This document shows, piece by piece, positions 10,631 to 21,666 of a stretch of 64,000 nt of DNA. Numbering within the stretch: position 1 is the stretch's first letter; every line of letters starts with the position of its first letter. The notes under the pieces are model-generated. The model did no database searches. It saw only the letters and a program-made list of their open reading frames with translations, and was not told the DNA's origin. The stretch comes from Edaphochlamys debaryana (taxonomy: Eukaryota; Chlorophyta; Chlorophyceae; Chlamydomonadales), in the NCBI GenBank assembly GCA_016858145.1, contig JAEHOE010000007.1:558001-622000 (forward strand), written 5' to 3'. Made by a program: the position numbers and the translations under genes.

Positions 10631-11690
10631 GCATCCGGGGCGGAGCAAGGGTTATGACACGGGGCAAAGGCTGCACTGCGCTCGGGGCGTGGTTCCACTG
10701 CGGGGCAGGGGGTGGGGCACGCTTCCGGGCTAGGGTCAGGCATCCGGGGCAAAGCAAGGGTTATGACACGGCGCAAAGGCTGCACCGCGCTCTGGGCGTG
10801 GTTCCACTGCGGGGCAGGGGGTGGGGCACGCTTCCGGGCTAGGGTCAGGCATCCGGGGCCTGAGCAAGGGTTATGACACGGGGCAAAGGCTGCACTGCGC
10901 TCTGGGCGTGGTTCCACTGTGGGGCAGGGGGTGGGGCACGCTTCCGGGCTAGGGCCAGGCATCTGGGGCCTGAGCAAGGGTTGTGACACAGGGCAAAGGC
11001 TGCACTGCGCTCTGGGCGTGGTTCCACTGCGGGGCAGGGGGTGGGGATGGCTTGCAGGCTAGGGTCAGACATCCGGGGCCTGAGCAAGGGATGTGACACA
11101 GGGCAAAGGCTGCACCGCGCTCTGGGGGTGGTTCCACTGCGGGGCAGGGGGTGGGGATGGCTTCCAGGCTAGGGTCAGGCATCCGGGGCCTGAGCAAGGG
11201 ATGTGACACAGGGCAAAGGCTGCACTGCGCTCTGGGCGTGGTTCCACTGCGGGGCAGGGGGTGGGGCACGCTTCCGGGCTAGGGCCAGGCATCTGGGGCC
11301 TGAGCAAGGGTTGTGACACAGGGCAAAGGCTGCACTGCGCTCTGGGCGTGGTTCCACTGCGGGACAGGGGGTGGGGATGGCTTGCAGGCTAGGGTCAGAC
11401 ATCCGGGGCCTGAGCAAGGGATGTGACACAGGGCAAAGGCTGCACCGCGCTCTGGGGGTGGTTCCACTGCGGGGCAGGGGGTGGGGATGGCTTCCAGGCT
11501 AGGGTCAGGCATCCGGGGCCTGAGCAAGGGCTGTGACACAGGGCAAAGGCTGCACTGCGCTCTGGGCATGGTTCCACTGCGGGGCAGGGGGTGGGGATGG
11601 CTTCCAGGCTAGGGTCAGACATCCGGGGCCTGAGCAAGGGCTGTGACACAGGGCAAAGGCTGCACCGCGCTCTGGGGGTGGAACCCAGCA
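10631..11690. repeat. 110-bp minisatellite with 330-bp higher-order unit
   Basis: Units begin at about 10631, 10740, 10849, 10959, 11069, 11179, 11289, 11399, 11509 and 11619, giving roughly 9.6 copies of 110 bp. Variants recur every three units: 10959 matches 11289, 11069 matches 11399, and 11179 matches 11509. This means a three-unit (330-bp) block was itself duplicated. The many repeated minus-strand peptides are by-products of the array. Its right edge abuts the oxygenase stump. Confidence 0.95.
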
Positions 11691-12021
11691 GGCCGCGCGT
11701 GATGATCGGCTCCCATCCATCGAGCTGCACCACTGGAGGACTGAGCACCTTGCTCCCGGTCCCAAAGGACGCAAGGGTGCTCGCGTGCAGCATGGCGAAC
11801 ACGTCCTTGCGGGAAAGCGGCAGCCCCATGTCGCCGAGGTCGTCTATTGAAAAGCGTGAGGGCGCTGCTGTGACGTGGCCAGTGGTGGCAAACGTGCTGC
11901 ACATAAGCAGTTTCTCCAGTGCTTCCTGAAGTCGCGTCTCGCAGGCCGGTGCCTCGGGCTCTTCCGCCATTTCCGAGGGCTGGGAGGACCCCTCATCAGA
12001 GTCAGAGGAAACGGAGCTCAT
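11690..12021 (-). pseudogene. N-terminal stump of 2OG oxygenase family (copy C)
   Basis: The ATG at 12021 starts MSSVSSDSDEGSSQPSEMAE, followed by the family N-terminal domain: LQEALEKLL, FATTGHV, then SIDDLGDMGLPLSRKDVFAM, SFGTGSKV and QLDGWEPIITR. The corresponding parts of copies A and B are SIDDLGDIDLPLPRKDA/FGLGSKTV and GLGTISVPLSRKDA/FGFGNETV. After LLGS the frame runs directly into the minisatellite, and no dioxygenase exon follows on this strand. I read it as a gene truncated by the array, or an orphan first exon. It is divergent from copy A, with 1.2 kb between the start codons. Confidence 0.75.
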
Positions 12022-13243
12022 GTCTGCAAGGCTGCGCTATCATACTATTGCGGCTCGGAGGCTCACACGCTCGGTTGGCCGCAAGAGCCGAAAGCTGGCT
12101 GTCGTTTCAAAAGGACGGGACGAGCAACGCTGTGCCGAGCTGCCTTCGTGCCGGAGACGCAGCAGATAGCACGCTAAAGCTCGGCCTCTGGCCGTGCTGC
12201 TGGGGCCTCTGCGCCCCAGCGTGCTACGTTGCCCGATTTTTGCGGCCCCTTTGCGGGGCCTTCTCCTTCGTCCGCCGGCCTCGCGGCCGGCTGTTCGTCT
12301 CGCCTTCAGTGTCTCTGCCGCGCTGTCTGGGCGGCGCTGCGTGTGGAGCTCGCTGGTGGAATCTTCTGGTCATCGCTCGCCTGGACGCTTGTGCCTGGGG
12401 AAGCGCCCGGGCATGCGGGGAGCGGGCTGGGCGGCCGGTATGCTGAACCTTGGTGATTCTTGGGGCGCCGGGTCCGCGCGTCGGCCGGCGTTTGGGGGCG
12501 CGCTTGGCCGGCGCTTCTGGTCGCCCCGATTTTGGCTGAGTGCTCCCCAGGTGGCTCTGGTCGGTCGGCTGCCTGGAGCGTTCGCTGGTGTTCTTCGTTC
12601 GTGGCGCTTCTTCGGCGGGAGTGGCACGGCGCTGCGTGGGTGGTGCTGATGGCCCGTCGCGGGTGCGCGGCGCTCGCAGCAGAGGCCGCGCTCTCCGGGG
12701 GCAGTTTAGGATTGGCGCATTACAGACGGTTCTGGCTTGGCCCATGGGGCCCGACTCTTGGCCGTGGGAGCTGTGCTCTCCCCGGCCCGCCTCTTTCGGG
12801 AGCTTCGGCTGCCCGCTTCTCGTGGGGGTTTGCGCCTGGCTGTGCGCCCCCCGGTCCTGTGCTGCGAGTAGGTGGTCTGTCTGGCGGTAGTGGAACTTTG
12901 GAGCTTGGATTAGGTGGTGCGGACGTGCTGTGGACATGGCGGGGCTCTGGCCCTGGACTCGGCTTCGGCCTGCTGATTCTTTCCCCGTGCCCCGCGTGGG
13001 CCGGGTGTCTCAATTCTTTGGCTTGGTTGGAGTAGGTGGAGACTCGGTAGTGGACGATCCCTTAGGGAACGCCTGGGGTCGGGGGAAGTTGACTCTCTCC
13101 CCCTTATGCGGGGCCGGCAGCTCGTCTGCCCGCTGGCCGCAACCCTGTAACGCGTCATTCCTAAAGCTTCTGTGACGCCATACATCGCTGCATATCACAC
13201 TCCATCCGTATCGTGAACCTTGACAGCTTTGAAGACAGCCGGG
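12022..13243. other. Divergent intergenic region, strand-asymmetric
   Basis: This lies between the start codons of oxygenase copies C and A and should hold their promoters. From about 12180 to 13050 the plus strand is G/T/C-rich and strikingly poor in A. That keeps several frames open on both strands for hundreds of bases, including 237 codons on the minus strand. Their composition (R/P/A/T only, no domain) argues against coding. Confidence 0.5.
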
Positions 13244-16200
13244 ATGGCCACGGACCCTGGCCCAGGGCCTGGGAGCACCGGCCCTGCTTGGGAGCAGCAG
13301 CTGCAAGGCGCGCTAGATGGGCTTGCATCACGAGGCACGTTTGCGACAGCTGGGCGCTTCTTGGCTCAGCTGCCGAGCATGTCCATCGACGACCTCGGAG
13401 ACATCGACCTGCCGCTGCCACGCAAAGACGCCTGTGCACTGCTATACATCAGCTCGGTGGCCCCATTCGGACTCGGAAGCAAGACCGTTGAGTATCAGTC
13501 AGTCCGCCGCGGCCAGCAGCTCGACGCATCGCTGTGGAGCTCGATGGCTGGGAGCTCGATGGCTGGGAGCAGACCCTTCAGCAAATCACGCAGCGTGAGT
13601 GCGACGCGTAATAGCCACACATGTTGCTTGGGCCTGGGCCACAGCGGGCTCTACAGCGCCAAGCACTTGGCTTCCACCTGACCCTGACCCCATGCCCTGA
13701 CCCCCGCCCCTCCTCAGTCGCGGTCGACGCGCTGGGCATCCAGGGCCCCGATGCCCAGGGCGTGGAGGCGCGGCTGTACAAGCTGCTGATGTACGAGGAG
13801 GGCGGCCACTTCCTGGAGCACCGGGACACCGAGAAGGAGCCAGGTGGGAGGGGAAGGGAGACAGGTTGGCAGAGGGAGGGTGCACACAACGGTGCTGCTT
13901 GGGTCAGGAGGGGCCTAATGTGACCGGTTGAGGCGTTGCCTCGAGGCTTCCTGATTAGAGTGGCCCCCGGGGGGTCGTTGGCAGTACCGGTATGCCTTGA
14001 GCCACAAGGATGACCTCTTTCACCTCTGACCTGCTCCAGCCGCGCCTGCCCCCTACGATGACCCTTACGTCCCTCTCCTCTGCCCGCCCTCCCGCCAGGC
14101 ATGTTCGGCACGCTGCTCATCCAGCTGCCCGTGGAGGGCGGTCACACGGGCGGAGCGCTGCACATCAAGCACGAGGGCAAGCAGGCCGTGTGGCAGACGG
14201 CACCGGGCAGCGACCCCACCGCCCTCGGCCTCAACCACTGCGACGCCTTTGAGCTTTCCTACGCCGCCTTCTATGCGGACTGCGAGCACCAGCTCATGCC
14301 CGTACAGTCGGGCCTGCGCGTCGTACTCGCGTACAACCTCGTACGCACGGGCCCACGTGGCCAGGCCGGGGTAGTTGGGGCCCTGCCCGTTCACACGAGT
14401 GCCATGCTGGCGGCGGTGCGGGCGTGGGAGGCGACCTCGGCCGCTGAGACATTGGGCCACCTGCTGGCCCTGCCCCTGGAGCACAAGTACACGGAGACCA
14501 ACCTGTCGTTCGGGGGCCTCAAGGGCCGCGACCACACGCGCGTGCAGGCGCTGCTGGGCTGCGGGCTGCTGGAGGTCCGACTGGCGCTCGTCACGCGGCA
14601 CGTAGGTTGGGTATGGGTGCGGGAGCGGGACGTAAGCAAGAGAAGGGCGTTTCCATACGCTTTGGGGCCGCGTTGTGGGTAGCCTAGCTACTGCTCTCTG
14701 CCAGATGCGGCATGCGTGAGGGCTGCAGGCTTCTGGATGAGCCTTGGAAAAGGGCGGGCTGCCTTGCCTTAACACCCCCACACCCCGTGTTTGCACGTCC
14801 TTCCCGCAGGTTCACGGCGGCGTGGAGGGCGGCTATCAGCCAAGCGGCAGGCGGAGGCGGAGGCGCTGGAGCGACTACAGCGATTCGGAGGACCAGGGCT
14901 GCGCCGATACCGCGGTCATGGGCGAGATCTATGACGACGATTCCGCCTTCGTGCGCTGGATCAGCCCAGACGGGCGTGACGGCTACGGCTACGGCGAGGA
15001 GCACAAGAGCGTGCTGTCATACGGGCGGGGCAACAAGCGAGCGGATGCCTGCCTCAAGACGCTGGGCCTGACGGGCCTGCTGGACGAGCTCGACGACCGG
15101 ATGCTGGGCGGCGGGCCCCTCTTCGCCGCCGACCCAGATCAGAAGGAGTACGAGAGCTACACCGGCAACTCCGGCCCCACGCCGCGCTACTGGTACCACA
15201 CCGGCGTGGCCGTGTTCTGGCCCCGCTCCCGCACCGCCGCCCTGCCCTGCGTGTTCGGATTTGGGTCGGGGCTGGCGGCGCTGCAGTCGGCTCTCGGTGA
15301 TGGGGACGCGTGGCGGGCGCGAGGGCTGCTGCAGGCCCTACTGGAGATGGTGGAGAGCCCGGACCTGGCGGGCCCTGCATCCGTGGCGGAGCTGCTGAAG
15401 TTGACCGCGCGCGCAGCCCTGGGCCCGCTCGGCTGCGGGTCCGCACCGGCGGCGCGGATACTGGAGGTCCTCAGCCGCAGGCCCCGCGCACAAGGGCTGT
15501 GGGGCCTGTTTAGCACGCTGGCGGAGGCCGCAGCCGTCCTGGCCGACCCCGACTTCGACGCCGCCGTCCTCTGCCTCGTCTCGGCCTACGCCGCCGACGA
15601 CATGGACGGCTGCCTGGAGCTGGCCGCCTGCAGCACCCTGCCGGAGCGCCTGAAGCTCTGCGTGTGCGACACCTTCCTCGACGCCGTCCTGGACCCCAGC
15701 GCCTTCGCCAGCCTCCCTCCGTTAGCCGTGGTCAAGCTGGCGGGGCTGACGCTGGGGACGGAGCAGCGCTTCCGGGGCCGCGTCGCCGTATTCCGAGACG
15801 CTCTGACGGCCAGGCCGGACGCCTCGGCTGTGCTCCAGGCGCTGCTGACGAACACATCCACGCAGGGCCGCGTGCTGGCTGATCCCGCCTTCGACAGCAC
15901 GGTGCTGGGCTTCTTGGCCAGCTGCACCTCCGCACAGCTCGATGCGTGCCTAAACCTCCTCAGCGGCAGCGCCGTGCCGGAGCGGCTGCGGGAGAGCGCG
16001 GTCGGTGCGGTGATGGGCAGCGTCCTGGCGCCCCACGCCTTCGCCGCCCTGCCGCTGCCGGCCCTGCTCAGGCTCGTGCGGCGGGTCGCAGGCCCAGACC
16101 CGTGCTTCAGGTCCCACGCCCCGGCCTTTGCGGAGGCGGTCCTGTCCCTGCCCGATAGCGCCGCAGTGCTCAAGGAGCTCCTGACCCAACCATCCACACA

Positions 16201-18448
16201 GGGCCTCGTGCTGACCGAGCCCGCCTTCGACACCGCCACCCTCCACTTCCTCTCCAGCCGGGCTGCAGCTGAGGTGGACCTGTGCCTCGGCCTCCTGGTG
16301 GGCAGTACCCTGCCGGAGCGGCTGCGGGACGGCGCCTGCCGAGCGGCCATAGACTGCCTCCTGGCGCCCGCTTCCTTTGCCGCGCTCCCTCTACCGGCGC
16401 TGCACAAGCTGCTGGTCATGGTTGCGGGACCCGAGCAGCGCTTCCAGGCCTACGTTAAGTCCTTTGCGGACGCTGTCGTGGGCCGGCCGGACAGTGCTGC
16501 GGTGATGAGGGCTCTCCTGTCGCACGCACGAGATACCGTGCTGGCCGAGTCTGCCCTGGATGGAGCCATGCTCCACTTCTTCTCCAGCCGGGACGCCGCA
16601 CACGTGGACCCGTGCCTCGATCTCCTCATCAGCAGCGCCCTGCCGGAGCGACTCCGCGAGGGCGCCTGCCGGGCAGTCATGACAACGCAGCTTGCGCCCG
16701 AAATGTTCGCGCGTCTGCAGCTGCCGGTCGTGCTGCGGCTGGCCCGCATGATAGCTGGGCCCGAGCTGCCCCTCGCCTCCTACGCCAGCGCCTTCGCCGC
16801 AGCGATCCTGGCCCGGCCTGACCGCAACCATGCGCTCAGGACCCTGCTGACGGACCCCGCCACGCAGAGCAACGTCCTGGCGGAACCCGCTTTCGACGCT
16901 GCGGTGCTGCAGTTCGTTTCGGCCAGCGCTGCGTCGGACCTTGAGCTGTGCGTGCAGCTGGCCTCCAGCGCCGCCCTGCCGGAGCGCCTCCGCGACGGCA
17001 CGTGCACAGCCCTCATGGGCAGCCTTCTGGCCCCAGACGCCTTCCGCCTGCGGTCCCTGCCTTTCGTGCACCGGCTGGCGGGCCTGGTGTTCGGGGCCGA
17101 TTCGCGCTTTGGGGCTCACGCGGGCGCCCTTGCAGATGCTGTGCTGGCTCGGTCGGATGCCCAGGAGGTGCTGCGGGCGCTACTGAGGGACACAGCGGCG
17201 GTGATTCGGGCCGTTATGGAGCAACACCCGCAGGCGGTGCGCTTGGCCCAGGGGCGGCGCAGGCAGCTGGAGGCGGAGACGGCTGGCGGCGAGCCGGCCT
17301 TGCGGTGGGAGATGCCTGGCGCGCGGCTGCCTGCATACCCGCAGGTGAGGCAGCTGGTTAGGGTAGGGCACAGGCTAGGAAACATTGCCTTGCGCCTAAC
17401 ATGTAGGCACAGCTGCCAAGGCGCTCCATTCCGCGCCCATCCATGCAACGTCCACGGCTCGAAAGTCACGACCTCTCACCCCTCCCTGCCCACTGCCCCC
17501 CTGCCTGCCCCGCCCCAGGTCGAGGCCTTCCTGCGCGGCCCCCTGCGCTCGTTCACCTTCAACCCCAACGTCAACAGCATCGTGCAAGCCCGCGCCTGCG
17601 CCGACGGCATCACCCGGTACAAGCACAGCGGCGGCTACAGCGCCAGCGCCGAGGCCGAGGGCAGGGCCAAGGACACGCGCGTCATTGTGCGGAAGAACGC
17701 AGCGGTGAACGCGCCGCAGCTGGCCGCTTACCAGGCGAACGTGAAGGAGCTGGAGGCGGTGTGCGGCCTGCTCGGCGCCCGCATGCAATGCCCGCCGCCA
17801 CGCCAGCCCCAAACAGAGCCCGCGGCGGCACCAGGGCACCAGGGCCGCGTCCTTGCCCCCACGCAGCCGCCCGCATCCCACATGGACGATGGCACCGCAC
17901 CGACGGTGGCCGCGGCGGCACGGGCGCAGGGTTCCGTGCCCTTGGCCGGCGCCAAGCGGCCCGCGCCGGCTGGCCCGCTGGGTGTGCTGCAGGCGGCGGC
18001 GGCGCTGTACCCCCAGCTGGGGCCGGAGCAGCAGCGCCTGCTGCGGCACCAGATGCTGCTGGCCCAGGCGGAGCTGCAGCTGGGCGTCGGAGCCGGGGCG
18101 GGGGCGGGGGCGGGGCTGGCGGCCGCGTCCTTCAACGGTGGGGCGCAGCAGGCGCTGGGCGGCCCAGGGGCGGGGCTGGGGGCAGGGGCGGGGCTCGACC
18201 TGGCCGCCAGCCTCGGCTTTGGCGGCGGAGTGGGCGCAGGGCTCATTGGCGCGGCAGCAGGGCCGCTGTACGCGGCCCAGCACCCGCTGCAGGCCTTGGG
18301 CCAGCAGCGCCCTTCGCAGCTGACGCAGCTGCTCTGGGCGCACCAGCAGCAGCAGCAGCGGGCAGGGATGGGGGGATGGGGACAGGGCGGCGCGGCCGGC
18401 ATGGGACCCGGCGTAGGCCACACAGGCCTGCAGGGCATGCCGCGCTAG
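13244..18448 (+). CDS. 2OG-Fe(II) oxygenase with 5 tandem 112-aa repeats (copy A)
   Basis: My exons: 13244-13594, 13718-13843, 14099-14601, 14810-17344, 17519-18448. The product has an N-terminal family domain and then a prolyl-hydroxylase-like 2OG-Fe(II) core: LYKLLMYEEGGHFLEHRDTE, GMFGTLLIQLP, TGGALHIKH, ELSYAAFYADCEHQL, GLRVVLAYNLV. The iron ligands are predicted to be His 13819 and Asp 13825 (HRD) and His 14287, with the 2OG-binding Arg at 14316. Exon 4 has the later family block GNSGPTPRYWYHTGVAVFWP, then five helical repeats (15536-17209). Exon 5 carries FLRGPLRSFTFNP and an Ala/Gly/Gln-rich tail. The 174-bp last intron is a multiple of 3 and stop-free. Exon 1 needs a one-base frame change at about 13531, so the gene may be broken, or a base may be missing. 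The substrate is unknown; the family occurs in fungi and algae. Confidence 0.8.
15536..17209 (+). repeat. Five tandem 336-bp coding repeats
   Basis: In-frame units start at 15536, 15872, 16208, 16538 and 16874 (336 bp each, the third 330). Each encodes about 112 residues with the pattern VLA-(D/E)P-x-FD...LDxCLxL...LPERLR...LAPxxFAxLPLP...RFxxY...FADAVLxRPD...VLRALLT. The periodic Leu/Ala pattern suggests an alpha-helical solenoid. I do not recognise it as a named repeat family. Confidence 0.9.
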
Positions 18449-19296
18449 CCGTAACGCAACGGCCGCGCTGAGCCGGAAAGCACGGGCTCGGAAGACAGCC
18501 ATAACTGAAGCAGGAGTAGCACTCTGGATAGGAGAGCAGGTGGAGGGCAGGAGAGCAGGTGGAGGGGAAGCAGCGCGTATGAGCTGTTGGTTTGCTGCTT
18601 GGACTTATTGACGTCCCGGCCATTGGTTGGTGCTGGCCCTTGAACGTCGGCATTGTGTCCCCTGGAATGTGGTTTAGAACAGAACAGGGCAGGGTCAGGG
18701 GGCTAGCGGATGTGGTGGCTCACGTAATGTACATAGTTCACGTTAGATACGATGTGCAGGCTGTTCGGTGCGGGTGTGCAAAAGGAGCGTCTGCTGCTGA
18801 GTTGCGGTAGGAGGGGTTGAAGTTTGCATGCATCGATCGAAGCTCACCAGGGTTACGGGGTGGTAATTGAGGAGGGGGCTGCGCACTACTGCATTAAGCA
18901 CAGCAGAAATTTGCCGGTCCTACACTGCCGATGGTCCGCTGGCTGGGCCCCTGTCCGATGTCCTCTGTCCGGGGCTGTGTCGTACAGGTAGCGTTCGGGT
19001 GGGATGGGCGGTCAGGGATGGGTCGTGGACTCATGGTCGGAGCCGGAAGGGCAAGATGCGGGCGTGATATGGGCCGTTGGCATTCGCGTCTCCATACCCG
19101 CTGGGCGCTGGCACAGGATGAAAGTGTCGAAAATGTGCTGTATGGCCGTACTCGGATACAGACCCGCAATGTCGCGCGACAGCGGAGAACAGCCATGCTT
19201 GCGCGCAGCACAAGCGCGTTCCTCAGCCTATTTTGACATGTAAACTCACTAACGTGCAAACTCGGCCTTTGACTGGCGCGCGCGCGGGAAGCCGAT
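18449..19296. other. Intergenic spacer, no gene
   Basis: It separates copy A from copy B and should hold the 3' end of A and the promoter of B. A tandem pair of GGAGAGCAGGTGGAGGG occurs at about 18531-18565. No gene recognised. Confidence 0.5.
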
Positions 19297-20478
19297 ATGC
19301 CTCCTCAGCGTCCAGCTTGGGAACAGCAGCTTCAAGAAGCGCTAGACGGTGTTCAGACATGCGGCAGCTTTGCTGCAACTGGCCTGCTTGCGGCTAAGCA
19401 GCCGCGGTTGGCCGTGCAGGGCCTTGGCACCATCAGCGTGCCGCTGTCGCGCAAGGATGCTGCTTCGCTGCTGCGCGTGGGCAAAATCGCTCCGTTTGGG
19501 TTTGGAAATGAGACCGTCCAGGACCAATCCGTTCGTCGTGGCAAGCAGCTGGACGCATCGCGAGTGCGGCTCCATGGCTGGGAGCAGACCCTCCAGCACA
19601 TCACGCAGCGTGAGTGTGTCGCTCATGCTGCTTGGGGCTATACCAAAGTGGTGCCCAAAGCTTAGCGCCGCAGTGTGGACCCGCACATGTCACCCATCCC
19701 GCCTGCGCTGCCCCCCGCCGCGCCCCTCCTCAGTCGCGGTCGACGCGCTGGGCATCAAGGGCCCCGATGCCCTGGGCGTAGAGGCGCGGCTGTACAAGCT
19801 GCTGATGTACGAGGAGGGGGGTCACTTCCTGGAGCACCGAGACACTGAGAAGGAGCCAGGTGGGTGAGGGGCACTTGGGCTTCAGTACCGGTGCCTCAGT
19901 CCTGCCCTGCCGTGCTCTCTCTGTCTCGATATTTACTCCCTCTGCACTCCTCCCGCACCGCCAGGCATGTTCGGCACTCTGCTTGTCCAACTGCCCGTGG
20001 TGGGCGGCCACACGGGCGGCGAGCTGCACATCAAGCACGGGGGGCGGCGGCTCAAGTGGCGCACGGCTCCCACCGGAAAGGCCTCCCCAACCGAGGGACC
20101 GAGGCGAGTGGCAAGCCCGGCACTGTTGAGCTCTCCTACGCCGCCTTCTATGCGGACTGCGAGCACCAGCTCATGCCCGTACAGTCGGGCCTGCGTGTCG
20201 TACTGGCGTACAACCTCGTACGCACGGGTCCCCGGAAGGGCGTCAACACGCTCGGGCTCTCCGCTGAGCACATGGAGGGCCTGGCGGCGGCGGTGCGGGC
20301 GTGGGAGGAAGCCCCAAGTGCGGAGGCCAGAGGCCACCTGCTGGCCCTGCCCCTGGAGCACAAGTACACGGAGACCAACCTGTCGTTCGGGGGCCTCAAG
20401 GGCCGCGACCACACGCGCGTGCAGGCGCTGCTGGGCTGCGGGCTGCTGGAGGTCCGACTGGGGCTGCTCCACAAGCAC
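19297..20478 (+). pseudogene. Truncated, frameshifted 2OG oxygenase (copy B)
   Basis: The exons parallel copy A: 19297-19609 (MPPQRPAWEQQLQEALDGVQ and on), 19734-19859 (GGHFLEHRDTEKEP), 19965-20478 (GMFGTLLVQLPVVGGHTGG, then ELSYAAFYADCEHQLMP, and to GLLEVRLGLLHKH). Exon 1 is intact here, unlike in copy A. Exon 3 changes frame between about 20090 and 20128, after KWRTAPTGKASP. The metal-binding residues are present (His 19835, Asp 19841, His 20164). The GTGAGC donor at 20479 leads to no fourth exon. Instead the sequence runs into the 310-bp segmental repeat at 20595, so the YWYH block, the 112-aa repeats and the C-terminus are lost. The introns are similarly placed but diverged, arguing against a processed copy. 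Confidence 0.8.
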
Positions 20479-20594
20479 GTGAGCCTGGCTTGGCTAGGTC
20501 CCGGACCTGCAGCGGCTAGCACCGGTGATTGTGCACGTGCTGCTTGCCCGCGGCGTGCCTGCACTGCTGCATGCATTGGCACCGCCTTCGGTGG

Positions 20595-20910
20595 GCGGCG
20601 GGCGGCATAGCGCTGCAGGCGGCAGGGGCCTACGCAGGGGCACACGCTGGGGTGCCTTGCCCAACCATGTGGGGAGGCTCGCGCCTCTGAGCCGAATCCC
20701 GGCTCAAGGGCAGTGTCCGCAGCTCTGCGCCCAGCCGCACGGGTCGTTGCTTGCCTGAGCTGGCGTGGGCGTTGGAGCGGGCGGGCTCCCCGCGCGGCTC
20801 GAGGAGCAGCGGCAGCTTTGGTCGTCTGGGCTTGACGGGGCGTAGCGGCGCTGTCAGCGCTGGGCGTGCTTGGCACTTCTGTCAGGGCGGATACGCTGCT
20901 GGTAATGCTC
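20595..20910. repeat. 310-bp segmental repeat (copy of 5625-5935)
   Basis: Nearly identical to 5625-5935. It begins about 115 bp after the last surviving exon of oxygenase copy B and ends about 115 bp before the copy of the window-start repeat, so duplicated pieces of the first 6 kb are stitched together here. Confidence 0.85.
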
Positions 20911-21026
20911 AGCCCCTTCGTGTTGCTGAGCGGGGTCAGGTCGGGGCCTCGGGGGGGCTGTCCAGCAGGCAGGGTGGGGTACAGGGGGACCACTAACGGC
21001 CGGCAGGTGGGAGGACGGAGTTGTGC

Positions 21027-21666
21027 AGGATGCAGGATTAAAAGCAAAGCGAAATGCGGCGCAGTGTAGGAAGGAAAGGGCGCAGGCACGCTTGGCTCCG
21101 GACCGCCAGTCACTTCGCAGGATGCAGGATGCGTGGTGATTGTCCTCGAACCGGGAGGGTACCCCGCAAGCCGGCGTTGTTTAGTACGGGCGTACGGCGT
21201 ACGGCACCATGGCTTGTGGCACGCAGCTGGTAGGGGCGTTGGTCTTGGAACCGCCATGCAAACCACTGAGCTGCGCTGCAGTCAAGGCTTGCCCCATTTG
21301 TGTGTGAGGTGGGAGCGTGCAGGAGGCAAGGTAGGTGGAAGTCAGGATGGCCGGCCGGCATTATTACCAGGGGTGTGTCCCTAAGCTCACAGAGCCGTAC
21401 GGAGAAGAGGCAGTGATGCTGCATGATGAAGTTAACGACAACCAGCTCAGATAGTATATATGTCCGCACCCCAGTAGTGAAGTGCGTGGCATATGACCAG
21501 GTCTCCTTGAAGTGTGTGGCTTCTTATCCGTACTGGATTGATTGCGGTGTGTTGGACCTTTCCTGAGGGACTGGCGGCTGCTTATTATCGGAGGGGGAGC
21601 TTGGGAGCTGTGTGGAGGGGGGAGGTGACTGCATGGACGCTGAGGTAGGCTGGCGTGTGTCACGTT
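21027..21666. repeat. Segmental repeat, copy 2 part 1
   Basis: Matches 1-646 and ends at TCACGTT, exactly where the first insertion element begins. It resumes after the element at 23354 with TTTTAGCTGCC. Confidence 0.9.

Noticed and set aside
10627..11569. Series of repeated 84-120-residue minus-strand frames
   Set aside because: Each is the same minisatellite unit read in shifting frames; no start context, splice site or domain.
10631..11690. CRISPR-like appearance of a regular 110-bp repeat array
   Set aside because: Whole units repeat head to tail with no unique spacers, and the genome is eukaryotic.
12224..12937. 237-codon minus-strand frame
   Set aside because: Only R/P/A/T/Q-rich filler from an A-poor strand; overlapping plus-strand frames are equally open; no motif.
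17345..17518. Continuous frame through the last intron of oxygenase copy A
   Set aside because: Clear GTGAGG donor and CCCCAG acceptor flank a 174-bp stretch with unlike composition; it stays open only because 174 is a multiple of 3 and lacks stops.
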